DNA of 64,000 nucleotides, taken from Thiocystis violacea (GTDB lineage Bacteria; Pseudomonadota; Gammaproteobacteria; Chromatiales; Chromatiaceae). The notes under the pieces were generated by a model. The model saw only the letters and a program-made list of their open reading frames with translations, ran no database searches and was not told the DNA's origin. The stretch is from positions 1-64,000 of the forward strand of contig NZ_NRRG01000022.1 in the NCBI RefSeq assembly GCF_016583575.1, written 5' to 3'. The number at the start of each line of letters is the position of its first letter. Within the stretch, counting starts at the first letter, position 1. The position numbers were made by a program, and so were the translations under genes. Shown piece by piece: positions 39,821-48,558 of this stretch.

Positions 39821-42040
39821 ATGGTCAAACCCGTCTACAACCTCCCCGACCAGGATAGCGGCGACGAGGCCGCGATCCAGCATTGGCTTGAAAGCCTGGA
39901 GAGCCACTACCCGGAGGAGAATCGTGCGCGGATCGCGGGCGCCTGCGAGGCCCTGACCCGCTGCCGGGGCGACCGCCGCATCGAGACCGGCGAGACCCAT
40001 GTGCGCCATGTGCTGTCCACGGCCGACATCCTGGCGCGACTGCGGATGGACGACGAAACGCTGGTCGCGGCCCTGCTCAATGGCTGTCTGGACCAGGGCG
40101 AGATCACCGAGACGCAACTCCTGGAACATTTCGGCCCCGGCATCGCCCGGATGGTCGGCGATCTGGCGCGCATCGGCCAGATCGCCAACGTGGACGCCAT
40201 CATCGCCGCCAAGGACCAGCCGGAGCACGAGGAGAATCTGCGCCGGCTGCTGCTCGGCATCGCCGAGGACGTGCGCGTGGTGCTGGTGGTGCTGGCCGAG
40301 CGCGTCCATCTGATGCGCGCCATCAAGGATCTGGAGCCGGAGCGTCGCGCCAAGATCGCCCGCGATACCCAGCGCGTCTACGCGCCGCTGGCCAATCGGC
40401 TGGGCATCTGGCAGGTCAAGTGGGAGCTGGAGGATCTGACGCTCCGCTATCTGCAACCGGACGACTACAAACGGGTCGCCAATCTGCTCGCGGAGCGTCG
40501 GGAGGAGCGCGAACGCTATATCGCGACCGTCATGGAGACCCTGCGCGACAAGTTCAGCGAGGCCGGCATCGCGGCCGAGATCACCGGCCGACCCAAGCAC
40601 ATCTTCAGCATCTGGAAGAAGATGCAGCGCAAGGGCGTGACCATCGAGGACATCTTCGATCTGCGCGCGGTGCGCATCCTGGTCGACAGCGTCGCCGACT
40701 GCTATGCCGCGCTCGGCATCGTGCATGGACTCTGGAAGCACATCCCCAAGGAGTTCGACGACTACATCGCCACCCCCAAGGGCAACATGTACCGCTCGCT
40801 GCACACCGCCGTCATCGGCCCCGAGGACAAGTCGCTGGAGGTGCAGATCCGCACCCACGAGATGCACCGCCACGCCGAGTTCGGCGTCGCCGCCCACTGG
40901 GCCTACAAGGAGGCCAAGGGACACGACGCCGAGTTCCAGCGTCGCGTGGTCTGGATGCGCAACTGGCTGGAGCTGAAGAACGAGGGCGATGACGCCAGCG
41001 GCTTCCTGGAGCGCTTCAAGGCCGAGTTCGAGCCGGTGCATATCTACGTGCTCACGCCCCAGTTCAAGGTCGTGGAGCTGCCCAAGGGGGCCACGCCGCT
41101 CGATTTCGCCTACGCCATCCACTCGGAGATCGGCAACCGCTGTCGCGGTGCGCGGGTCAACGATCGCATCGTCCCGCTCAATCATGTGCTCGGCAGCGGC
41201 GACACGGTCGAGATCCTGACCCAGAAGAACGCCGCCCCCAGCCGCGACTGGCTCAGTCCGCACCAGGGTTATCTGACCACGGCCAGGGCGCGCAATCGGG
41301 TGCGTCAATGGTTCAAGCAGCAGAATTTCGACCAGCATCTCCACGAGGGGCGAACCCTCCTGGACCGCGAACTGGCCCGACTGGGAATCGTCGAGAAGCC
41401 GCACCTGGACGAGCTGGCGCTCAAGTTCAATTTCAAGCGCGGCGAGGATCTGCTGGCCGCCATCGGCCGCGGCGACCTGGCGCTCGGACAGGTCGCCCGT
41501 CAGGTGGGCGAGTCCAAGACCGAGGAGCCGAGGGACAAGGAACCGGAACTGCGAGTCCGCGCGCCCCAGAAACATAAGCCATCGAGCCAGGGGGACGTGG
41601 TCATCGAGGGCGTCGACGACCTCATGACCCAGATGGCCCAGTGCTGCAAACCGGTTCCGCACGATGCCATCGTCGGCTTCGTCACCCGCGGTCGCGGGGT
41701 GACCATTCACCGCAAGAATTGCGGCAACCTGCGCCACTTGCCCGCCGAGGAGGCCGAGCGACTGATCCGCGCGCGCTGGGCGGATCAGCCCGGCCATTCC
41801 AGCTATCCGGTCGATTTCCTGGTCATCGCCAGCGATCGCAAGGGACTGCTGCGCGACGTCACCTCGATCTTCTCGGACGCCGACGTCGACGTGCTCGGCG
41901 TCAACACCCACTCTGAGCGCAGCACCGACACCGCCTCCATGCGCTTCACGGTCGAGGTCCGCGACAGCGGACATTTGGACCGCCTCATGGCCAAGCTCCG
42001 CCAGATCCCCGAGATCCTTGAGGTCCGCCGCTTCTACTGA
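39821..42040 (+). CDS. relA: GTP pyrophosphokinase RelA (ppGpp synthetase I)
   Basis: Protein of 739 residues, normal for RelA. The N-terminal HD hydrolase domain is degenerate (VRHVLSTADI, LLNGCLDQGE instead of HD-type motifs), as in monofunctional RelA. The synthetase domain has KHIFSIWKKMQRKG, FDLRAVRILVDS and the ExDD-type motif KEFDDYIATPKGN that marks RelA rather than SpoT. TGS domain near residue 405 (VYVLTPQFKVVELPKGATPL-like) and a C-terminal zinc-finger (CCKPVP) plus ACT domain follow. It makes (p)ppGpp on stalled ribosomes. Five CCTCCAG repeats start four bases after the stop. Confidence 0.95.
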   Translation: MVKPVYNLPDQDSGDEAAIQHWLESLESHYPEENRARIAGACEALTRCRGDRRIETGETHVRHVLSTADILARLRMDDETLVAALLNGCLDQGEITETQLLEHFGPGIARMVGDLARIGQIANVDAIIAAKDQPEHEENLRRLLLGIAEDVRVVLVVLAERVHLMRAIKDLEPERRAKIARDTQRVYAPLANRLGIWQVKWELEDLTLRYLQPDDYKRVANLLAERREERERYIATVMETLRDKFSEAGIAAEITGRPKHIFSIWKKMQRKGVTIEDIFDLRAVRILVDSVADCYAALGIVHGLWKHIPKEFDDYIATPKGNMYRSLHTAVIGPEDKSLEVQIRTHEMHRHAEFGVAAHWAYKEAKGHDAEFQRRVVWMRNWLELKNEGDDASGFLERFKAEFEPVHIYVLTPQFKVVELPKGATPLDFAYAIHSEIGNRCRGARVNDRIVPLNHVLGSGDTVEILTQKNAAPSRDWLSPHQGYLTTARARNRVRQWFKQQNFDQHLHEGRTLLDRELARLGIVEKPHLDELALKFNFKRGEDLLAAIGRGDLALGQVARQVGESKTEEPRDKEPELRVRAPQKHKPSSQGDVVIEGVDDLMTQMAQCCKPVPHDAIVGFVTRGRGVTIHRKNCGNLRHLPAEEAERLIRARWADQPGHSSYPVDFLVIASDRKGLLRDVTSIFSDADVDVLGVNTHSERSTDTASMRFTVEVRDSGHLDRLMAKLRQIPEILEVRRFY

Positions 42041-42043
42041 GCG

Positions 42044-42078
42044 CCTCCAGCCTCCAGCCTCCAGCCTCCAGCCTCCAG
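42044..42078 (+). repeat. five tandem CCTCCAG heptamers after relA
   Basis: Five exact head-to-tail copies of CCTCCAG, beginning four bases after the relA stop codon. The number is likely to vary between strains by slippage. No link to a gene is apparent; the downstream sequence has no recognisable terminator. Confidence 0.9.
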
Positions 42079-42547
42079 CGATTGGAGCGCGGGATCGCCT
42101 GACAGTCACGCGGCCATTCGCCGCGTGATTCTTCTTGACTCATCGTGTGTCTTCCCAAGGGGCCGTTGGCGTTCACGGAATGACTCATTCCAAGCCATCA
42201 CGCCATTCAGGCCATCACCGGCTTGATCGTTCTGGCGCTTGCGTTGATCCCGCGAGCACATTCATTCATCCAGGTCCACCCGAATCATCGCTTTCGTGAC
42301 CCCGGTTCAATTATCGTGCCGTTTCGCGACTCAGTCCTCGTTTACCTCCATGTGACGCGGCTCTAGCTTTAGCGTAGCGCCGCCGAGAGCCTCGGTGATT
42401 GTTGCACTCTCATCACGGTTTTCGCACCTCCAGGCTGATTTACTTGTCCCAGGTATTGAGTGACCGGCCGTATCGAGTTCGCTTGAAAAGACAGGCGAAA
42501 CGGAACACGCCAGACCGCTCGAAGACAACGGATCAGCGACGGACAGA
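42079..42547. other. long leader or intergenic region before the FN3/PKD gene
   Basis: About 470 bases with no believable gene. It is noticeably less GC-rich than relA. No known riboswitch core was recognised by eye; in particular the conserved c-di-GMP riboswitch motifs are not obvious. A regulated promoter for the secreted protein is likely to be here. Confidence 0.3.
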
Positions 42548-44050
42548 ATGAGCGCCATCATGAGCACACGAATCGATTCCAGAAACACATTCCGGTTAGC
42601 CGAACCGCGCAAGACTGGAATCCCGATGGCGCTCACCTTTCTTTTCCTGGGGCTGATGTTCATCGGCATCCAGGCGGCCTCGGCGAGCACGGCGAGTCTG
42701 GAATGGGATCTGGTCAACGATCAGCGCGTAGCCTTCTATGAAGTTCACTATGGAATGGAAAGCGGAAACTATTCGAGTAACTATCGAACGACCGCCACGA
42801 GCGCGAGCATCGAGGGATTGAATCCGGGAGCGACCTATTATTTCGCGGCGCGCGCCTGCGACCAGGCGAGCACTCAGTGCAGCGATTATTCGAATGAGCT
42901 GGCGATCACCATACCTGCCGATGCCGCTTCGACTCCGGATCCAGCGACCGCGCCCGTGGCCGTTTTTAGCGCGAGCGTCACCTCGGGTCAGGCCCCGCTG
43001 ACGCTGGTCTTCGCGGATCGGTCGACGGGTTCCGTCACGGGCTGGGCATGGGACTTCGGCGACGGCAACACCAGTACGGCCGGGGACGCCGTGCATACCT
43101 ATGCCAATCCTGGAACCTACAGCGTAAATCTGATGGTCACGGGTAGCGACGCCAGGACCGCGACGGCGGTGCCGGTCCAGATCCATGTGCTGGCCGGCTC
43201 CACGACGGGCGCCAACCCCGAGACGGGCGCGGATGACTCGACCGAGGTGAGCGCATCGGGCTTCCCGATCGAGGTCGGCGATCTGACCATCGATCATGAG
43301 TGGCAATGGGTTCCATATCAGCGGTCATTCGAGGATCCCATCGTTATCGTCAAGGCGCTCGGTAATAATGACAAGAACCCCGCGATCATCCGCGTCAAGG
43401 ACATCACGAGCGAGGGTTTCCGGGTCCGGGTGCAGTCATGGGATTATCTCCAAGGCTGGCACGGCACGGAGGCGGCGAGCTATATGGCCATCGAGCGTGG
43501 ATCCTACGAATTACCTGGCGGAATTCAGGTCGAGGCCGGATCATTGAATACCGCCGCCACCAATTCATTCCAGTATCAAGCCTTCGCCGATACATTCAGC
43601 CGAGCCCCGGTCGTGTTCGCGGCGGTCACGAGCGTCAATGAGGAAGACGCGGTCAACGCCAGACTCCGCGATATCAAGACCGAGGGTTTTTACGTAGGCA
43701 TGCGTGAACAGGAAAAGAACAGACAGATTCATGCCGCCGAGCGGATCGATTACATCGCCTGGCAGGACTCGGCCGGCGAGGTCGATGGGTTGCGCTACGA
43801 GGTAGGTCTCAAACCCAAGGCCGTCACGCATAATCGCTACTCGCTCAAGGCAACGACCTCATTCGCCCAGGCCCCAACCTTCATCGCCGACCTGCAAAGC
43901 ACGAATGGTGGAGACTCGTGTGGTCTGCGCTGGAATGAAACATCCGCGACCGAGAAGGCCATCTGGGTTCAGGAGGAGCAATCCAAGGATAATGAAATCT
44001 CGCATGGTAAGGAGACACTGGGATATATCTTCGCGGATGTCGAGCCATGA
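42548..44050 (+). CDS. secreted FN3 / PKD protein with three C-terminal repeats
   Basis: Protein of 500 residues; a signal helix (MALTFLFLGLMFIGIQAASA) starts at residue 27, so ATG 42626 is an alternative start. Domains: fibronectin type III (about 47-120; SLEWDLVNDQRVAFYEVHYG, LNPGATYYFAARACD), PKD (about 130-220; GQAPLTLVFADRSTG, WDFGDGNTSTA, YANPGTYSVNLMV), then three related modules of about 80 residues (from about 238, 318 and 415) sharing an F-x-x-P strand, an R-x-x-x-I-x-T/S-EGF core and an E-x-x-x-Y end. The third module lacks EGF. It resembles cell-surface carbohydrate-binding or adhesive proteins and probably acts outside the cell. Confidence 0.75.
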   Translation: MSAIMSTRIDSRNTFRLAEPRKTGIPMALTFLFLGLMFIGIQAASASTASLEWDLVNDQRVAFYEVHYGMESGNYSSNYRTTATSASIEGLNPGATYYFAARACDQASTQCSDYSNELAITIPADAASTPDPATAPVAVFSASVTSGQAPLTLVFADRSTGSVTGWAWDFGDGNTSTAGDAVHTYANPGTYSVNLMVTGSDARTATAVPVQIHVLAGSTTGANPETGADDSTEVSASGFPIEVGDLTIDHEWQWVPYQRSFEDPIVIVKALGNNDKNPAIIRVKDITSEGFRVRVQSWDYLQGWHGTEAASYMAIERGSYELPGGIQVEAGSLNTAATNSFQYQAFADTFSRAPVVFAAVTSVNEEDAVNARLRDIKTEGFYVGMREQEKNRQIHAAERIDYIAWQDSAGEVDGLRYEVGLKPKAVTHNRYSLKATTSFAQAPTFIADLQSTNGGDSCGLRWNETSATEKAIWVQEEQSKDNEISHGKETLGYIFADVEP

Positions 44051-44217
44051 GAACGGCCACCCAAGCCTGGTGATCACACCTGGAGTTTCGCGATCGATCA
44101 GGATTCGGCTTGCCGAGGAGGCGTCGGGTGTGAGATACAGCGACGCCAATAGCCTTGGGTGATTGACTGGAGAGTCTTCCGGGGCGCCCTCGCGGAGAGC
44201 TCCCCAGCCTTCGCTGA

Positions 44218-44240
44218 CCTGGAAACCGCTTGTTTCCAGG
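44218..44240 (+). terminator. hairpin between the FN3/PKD gene and the phosphotransferase
   Basis: Perfect 9-bp stem CCTGGAAAC / GTTTCCAGG with a 5-base loop, about 170 bases after the FN3/PKD stop. No U-tract follows, so it may be a weak terminator or a structure in the leader of the next gene. Confidence 0.4.
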
Positions 44241-44319
44241 CGCCGAGAACCGCCGAACCAAAACCTCGGTGCCCGAGGTTCCCAATGGAATCGCCCTAGT
44301 CGAAGACCACCAAGCTCCC

Positions 44320-45423
44320 GTGCCGACCGACCCATCCCTGACCCGCCTCGCCGACCGCTTCGCGATCCAGCCGCCGATCGGCCCCATCCGGCCACTGGGC
44401 CAGGGTTTGATCAACGATACCTATCGTCTTGAGGCCGGCGACCAGTCTTACGTCCTTCAGCGCATCAATAGCCGGGTGTTTCCCAGTCCCGAGCGAATCA
44501 TGGCGAATCTGTCGCTTCTGGCGCGCCATCCCGACCCGTCTGGAGCGATCGGGCCGAGAATCCCCAGGCTCATTCCGACCCGCGAGGGCGAGAGCTTCGC
44601 GCGCGATGCGCGGGGCGAGGTTTGGCGGCTGATGGAGTTCATCCCGAACGCCATCGGCCTGTCGCGGATCCATGACGGCCAGCAGGGGCGGGAGGTCGGC
44701 CGAGTCCTGGGGCGCTTCCATCGCTGGGTCGGCGCCATGCCGATCGAGCGTTTCGGTCTTTCGCTACCGGGGTTTCATGCCACGCCGGTCTATCTCAAGC
44801 GCTTCCTGACGGCCATCGAGAACAGCGCTTCGGCGGAAACGTCCGCCGGGATCGGCCCGCTCATGGATTTCGTGAACGAGCGCCGGGGACTGGCGGAGGT
44901 TCTGGAGGAGGCGAACCGGACGGGTCGCATCGCGCTCCGGGTCACTCACGGCGACCCCAAACTCGACAACATCCTCTTCGACGAGGACGGCCAACGGGCG
45001 CTGGCGCTGATCGATCTGGACACCGTCCAGCCCGGCCTCGTCCAGCATGACCTGGGGGACTGTCTGCGTTCCTGCTGCAACAACCGGGGCGAAGGCGATC
45101 CGGACCCAGAGCGGGTCCGCTTCGACCTCGGGATCTGCGAGTCGATCCTGAGCGGCTATGGCGAGGCAACGGGCGGTTTTCTAACCGAGAATGACATCGC
45201 CTGTCTCCCCGACGCGATTCGCTTGATGCCGTTCGAGCTGGGATTGCGCTTCCTGACCGATCATCTGGAGGGAGACCGATACTTCAAGGTCGATCGGCCT
45301 GGCCGGAATCTCGACAAGGCGCGAATCCAGTTCGCGCTGGTCTCGGACATCGAGCGCCAGTCAGGCGAGATCCAGGCCCTGATCGGCGAGCGTTTGACGG
45401 CGGCGGCCCGACGGCGGGCCTGA
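44320..45423 (+). CDS. aminoglycoside phosphotransferase-family (APH) kinase
   Basis: Protein of about 367 residues from the GTG at 44320; the frame is open to a TTG at 44230, and no strong ribosome binding site decides between them. Kinase-like fold of the APH/choline kinase/homoserine kinase superfamily: LGQGLINDTYRLEAGDQSYV (glycine-rich loop), RVTHGDPKLDNILFDEDG (catalytic Asp, Brenner motif) near residue 215 and LALIDLDTVQPG (Mg2+ Asp). Similar proteins next to glycan genes may phosphorylate sugars such as N-acetylhexosamines, but the substrate is not proven. Convergent with the PilZ gene, 18 bases between stops. Confidence 0.8.
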   Translation: MPTDPSLTRLADRFAIQPPIGPIRPLGQGLINDTYRLEAGDQSYVLQRINSRVFPSPERIMANLSLLARHPDPSGAIGPRIPRLIPTREGESFARDARGEVWRLMEFIPNAIGLSRIHDGQQGREVGRVLGRFHRWVGAMPIERFGLSLPGFHATPVYLKRFLTAIENSASAETSAGIGPLMDFVNERRGLAEVLEEANRTGRIALRVTHGDPKLDNILFDEDGQRALALIDLDTVQPGLVQHDLGDCLRSCCNNRGEGDPDPERVRFDLGICESILSGYGEATGGFLTENDIACLPDAIRLMPFELGLRFLTDHLEGDRYFKVDRPGRNLDKARIQFALVSDIERQSGEIQALIGERLTAAARRRA

Positions 45424-45441
45424 CAGGAGGCGGCCGAGGTG

Positions 45442-46089
45442 CTACTGGGCCTCCTCCTGTAGCTCCTTGTGGCGCCGCAGGATGTAGCGTCCCAGCAGAT
45501 CCCTGGCATCCTCCTCCAGCGGTTCGAAACGGATGCCCAACTGAACCCGCTCCTCGTCCACCTGGGTATGTCGCACCACATAGCCGAGCAGACGCACGAA
45601 TTCACGCTCGCCCGGTAGCACGAGACAGAGATCCTTCAAGGGCTGGCTGACGTCCGGCAGACGATCCGCGCGCTGCTCGATCGCCATCCCGGTATAGGAG
45701 AGATTCACGACCCGCGAGGGTTCGAGCCGTCCGCTCTGGTCCAGGATCCGCATCTCGTCGCTACCGGGAGACGCCCGCCAACCGCGGGACTTGTCGCCTC
45801 CCTCCAGGATCTCGGGCACGCCGATTTCAAGGGTCATCTCGCCACTGTCCACGCGCATCCGGGGCTTGAGCGGAAAGCGCAGACGATGCCCCTTCCATCC
45901 GGCCTGCAACTCGATCCGCGGGCTCTCGGAAAACGCCTCCAGCAGACCCGCCGCATCCTCCGAGACCCGCAGCCATCCACCCACCTCATCGTTCGCCTCA
46001 GGCTCGGACTCCGGACCCGAGTCGGCGAATAGCTGCCGGATGTAGTCCATTTCATCGGCCGAAAGGATATCGTTGCTGCGTGCTGTCAC
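45442..46089 (-). CDS. PilZ-domain protein
   Basis: Protein of 215 residues from a GTG at 46089 (an ATG at 46050 is possible). The C-terminal half contains PSRVVNLSYTGMAIEQ, matching the D/N-x-S-x-x-G part of PilZ, and RVQLGIRFEPLEEDARDLL, the usual last strand; the preceding RxxxR motif is not clear. The N-terminal half is a second beta-rich YcgR-N-like region. PilZ proteins bind c-di-GMP and change motility or exopolysaccharide export. A diguanylate cyclase gene lies about 420 bases away on the same strand. Binding capacity is uncertain because the arginine motif is weak. Confidence 0.65.
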   Translation of the reverse strand: MTARSNDILSADEMDYIRQLFADSGPESEPEANDEVGGWLRVSEDAAGLLEAFSESPRIELQAGWKGHRLRFPLKPRMRVDSGEMTLEIGVPEILEGGDKSRGWRASPGSDEMRILDQSGRLEPSRVVNLSYTGMAIEQRADRLPDVSQPLKDLCLVLPGEREFVRLLGYVVRHTQVDEERVQLGIRFEPLEEDARDLLGRYILRRHKELQEEAQ

Positions 46090-46228
46090 AGGAAATCACC
46101 GGATGATCATTCGGACCCAGGCACGAACGGACGGTCCCGCGCCAGGGATCGTATATACCTCCAGCTTAGTAGCTTGGATATCCTTCGCGCTGTCAAGCGT
46201 TTCAACTGGGTGGGGTGCGACCATGACC

Positions 46229-46323
46229 GATGCTTGGCTGGGCAATCCCCGCCACGGTGGCCGATGTCGACGGTCGGGAAATCGCGTGGATACCGCCGCC
46301 ACCTCTCCGTCCGGCGTCCACCA
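46229..46323 (+). repeat. dispersed intergenic repeat, copy A
   Basis: About 95 bases closely similar to the reverse complement of 55751-55846. Exact shared blocks include GATGCTTGGC, CCGATGTCGACGGTC and GGAAATCGCGT. Both copies lie in gene-free gaps, in opposite orientation, 9.5 kb apart. No open frame is conserved convincingly. It may be a MITE-like or other interspersed element. Confidence 0.7.
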
Positions 46324-46368
46324 AGAATAGGTGGGGTGGTGCCCCAATCGAGAGGATCGGCGCGTGGA

Positions 46369-46453
46369 GGATGGGCCTCGCCGCGCTCGCCCCATCCTTT
46401 TATCTTGAGCCTCGGAGCGTACGGGATGGGCCTCGCTCTCGCTCTGCCCATCC
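46369..46453. repeat. two REP-like hairpins
   Basis: Two adjacent hairpins with the same stem GGATGGGC / GCCCATCC: 46369-46397 and 46424-46453. The loops are short CTCG-rich tracts. The unit resembles bacterial interspersed palindromes. It lies between the dispersed repeat and the end of the GGDEF gene, and may also act as a terminator or mRNA stabiliser for that gene. Confidence 0.6.
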
Positions 46454-46507
46454 TACGGATTGGAGCGCTACCAACGCTGAGTCGCGGCCCGGCCTGGAGC
46501 GGGCGCC

Positions 46508-47965
46508 TCAGGCCCGTTCGCCGCCCGCGGACGAGGCGCCCATGACCCGATTGCGTCCGGACCGCTTGGCCCCATAGAGCCGGCGGTCCGCGATATCCAG
46601 GAATTCATCGATCGTCTCGCCGCCATACTGCGCGGAGCCACCGCTGATGGTCACATGCAGATCCGCGAGCGGCCAGACGATGTCCGCGAGCGACGCACGG
46701 ATCCGCTCCGCGACCTCGCAAGCCTGCGCGGCGCCGGAGTGCGGCAGGATCACCAGGAATTCCTCGCCACCGTAGCGACCGGCCACGTCGACGTCGCGAA
46801 GATTGGCCTTGAGCACCGCGGCGGTGCGCGTCAGGACATCATCGCCCACCCCATGCCCGAAGGTATCGTTGACCATCTTGAAGTGATCCAGATCGAACAG
46901 GATGATCGACAGGGCATGGCCATAGCGTTGGACCAGGTCGATTTCACTGGCGAGGCGTTGGTAGAGGTAACGTCGATTGAACAGCCCGGTCAGCGCGTCG
47001 GTGAAGGAGGCCGCGCGCAGTTCCTCCTGGGTCGCCTTCAGCTCCGACACGTCCACCAGGGTAACGAGCTGGCTGACCAGGCCGGAAAAGGTCATGGGCA
47101 TGGACGAGATCAAGGCCCAGCGCACCCCGCCATTGGTCGTGACCAGGGAGGTTTCGCATGTTTCGCCGGGCAGGCTGGGCAGGCCCGAGGAGACCAGCCG
47201 GAGCCAGGAGTCGCTGTACAGGCGTCCGGTCGGTCCGGCGCGCAGATCGAGGTAACGTTTGGCCGCCTCGTTGGCTTGACGGATCCCGACCTCTCCATCG
47301 ACCTTGAGGACCATGGGAAAGGGAGCCGCCTCGAAGAGACCGCGCAGATTGGTCTCGCTCTCGCGCAGACGACGCAGAAAACGATGAGTTTGCAGCCAGG
47401 CATAGCCGATCAGGAAGAGGATGAGGCCAACCACCCACGACAGCTTGGACAGCAGATGCTCTAGCAGGCTCTCCAGGAACCATCGACTCGAATAGCAGGT
47501 CACGGCTCCGATGAGCAGATGATTGCGCGTATCGTAAAGCGGGATCCGTGCCGCGAAGCAGGTCTCGCAGACCTCGGTTCCCAAATCCAGATCGAGACTG
47601 CCCGAGGGTGCCTGGAAGAGGTCGTAGTCGATCCGAAGGCTGATTCGATGGATGAAGGGCTCGCCCGTCGATGGATCCTTGAACAGCAGGATGTCGCCCA
47701 GCGCGGTGGTCAGTTCGCTCCGCAGGCGGTCGGGTGGCACCTCGCTCCCAAGCAGTTTCTCGACCCCCTGGACCTGGGCCTGGGCCAGTACGCTCGCGCG
47801 GCTCTCGGCCTCCGCGCGCAGGGTCGGCTCCAGTACCAGAAACCAGTGGAGCGCGATCAGAAGGGTCAGCATCACGCCGAGCAGACCGAAGATCAGCGCC
47901 AGATGGCTCTCCAGTCGGAGCGACAGCCGTTGGGCCAGGATGAGCGCGGATTCAGTCGCCTTCAT
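46508..47965 (-). CDS. membrane PAS-GGDEF diguanylate cyclase
   Basis: Protein of 485 residues from the ATG at 47965. TM1 (about 20-42) and TM2 (about 175-195) enclose a periplasmic sensor with CETCFAAR near residue 130, a CxxC pair plus a further Cys in AVTCYSS. A PAS domain (about 205-315) and a GGDEF domain follow; the active site is RYGGEEF and the inhibitory RxxD (RDVD) sits five residues before it, so product inhibition is expected. It makes c-di-GMP. Its start lies inside the end of the YfiR-like gene (14-base overlap), giving a coupled TonB receptor - YfiR - cyclase operon. Confidence 0.9.
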   Translation of the reverse strand: MKATESALILAQRLSLRLESHLALIFGLLGVMLTLLIALHWFLVLEPTLRAEAESRASVLAQAQVQGVEKLLGSEVPPDRLRSELTTALGDILLFKDPSTGEPFIHRISLRIDYDLFQAPSGSLDLDLGTEVCETCFAARIPLYDTRNHLLIGAVTCYSSRWFLESLLEHLLSKLSWVVGLILFLIGYAWLQTHRFLRRLRESETNLRGLFEAAPFPMVLKVDGEVGIRQANEAAKRYLDLRAGPTGRLYSDSWLRLVSSGLPSLPGETCETSLVTTNGGVRWALISSMPMTFSGLVSQLVTLVDVSELKATQEELRAASFTDALTGLFNRRYLYQRLASEIDLVQRYGHALSIILFDLDHFKMVNDTFGHGVGDDVLTRTAAVLKANLRDVDVAGRYGGEEFLVILPHSGAAQACEVAERIRASLADIVWPLADLHVTISGGSAQYGGETIDEFLDIADRRLYGAKRSGRNRVMGASSAGGERA

Positions 47966-48548
47966 ATCGGCGCGCCACGTCCAGGAAAAATGGCTTGAAG
48001 CGAATCCCCGCGCGTCGCGCCTGCGCCTGGTTGACGAAGGGCAGGATACGGTCCGCGACATAGATGCCAGCCACGGCGCCATCCTCGACGGCACCGGCGA
48101 AAGGCGAGAAGACCAGTGTCCGATGCCGCTCCGACCAGGCCCGAAGGCGGCTGGGCTCAAGCCCCAGACTGGCGATGAAGATTCCTCCCGGCGCGACTCC
48201 GTCATAGCCATCCAGGGCCGAGGCCGTGATTACCCGCGTCTTGATCGGATGACCGCGAATCTCGGCCATGGTCGTGAAACTGGCCGCCGCCTCTCGGGCG
48301 CTCGCCTCGGAATCCCGGTGCACCACCAGCACCAGCAGGGAGCCACTGGAGGTCAGACGCTCCTCAAGCGACTCCAGCGCGCCAAGACAGGCGGGAAAGA
48401 TCTTCAGTCCCAGGCGCAGGCGCTGCTCGTCCTCGCTCCAGAGGGACTGGGTCTCGCCGGGAGCGATATGAAAAAAGAACGACAGTGGAAGACAGAGCCA
48501 CAGCCCAAGCAGCAGGGATCGAGTCAGGGCGGGGGCGCGGCGCGTCAT
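47952..48548 (-). CDS. YfiR-like (DUF4154) periplasmic regulator
   Basis: Protein of 198 residues from the ATG at 48548 with an N-terminal signal helix (LTRSLLLGLWLCLPLSFFF). The mature part (LRLGLKIFPACLGALESL, LLVLVVHRDSEASAREAA, GIFIASLGLEPSRLR, GAVAGIYVADRILPFVNQAQ, RRAGIRFKPFFLDVAR) follows the strand order of YfiR/DUF4154 proteins, which bind and restrain a membrane diguanylate cyclase from the periplasm. The overlap with the cyclase gene downstream supports this pairing. Only one Cys is seen, unlike the disulfide-bonded YfiR of Pseudomonas. Confidence 0.75.
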   Translation of the reverse strand: MTRRAPALTRSLLLGLWLCLPLSFFFHIAPGETQSLWSEDEQRLRLGLKIFPACLGALESLEERLTSSGSLLVLVVHRDSEASAREAAASFTTMAEIRGHPIKTRVITASALDGYDGVAPGGIFIASLGLEPSRLRAWSERHRTLVFSPFAGAVEDGAVAGIYVADRILPFVNQAQARRAGIRFKPFFLDVARRYEGD

Positions 48549-48558
48549 GTCGGCGGGC

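Noticed and set aside
39812-42109. Open frame of 765 codons antisense to relA
   Set aside because: It is a by-product of GC-rich codon use on the relA strand; composition is Leu/Gly/Val/Asp-rich without domains, and relA is unambiguous.
42079-42547. c-di-GMP riboswitch upstream of the FN3/PKD gene
   Set aside because: Conserved core motifs of either class could not be found by eye.
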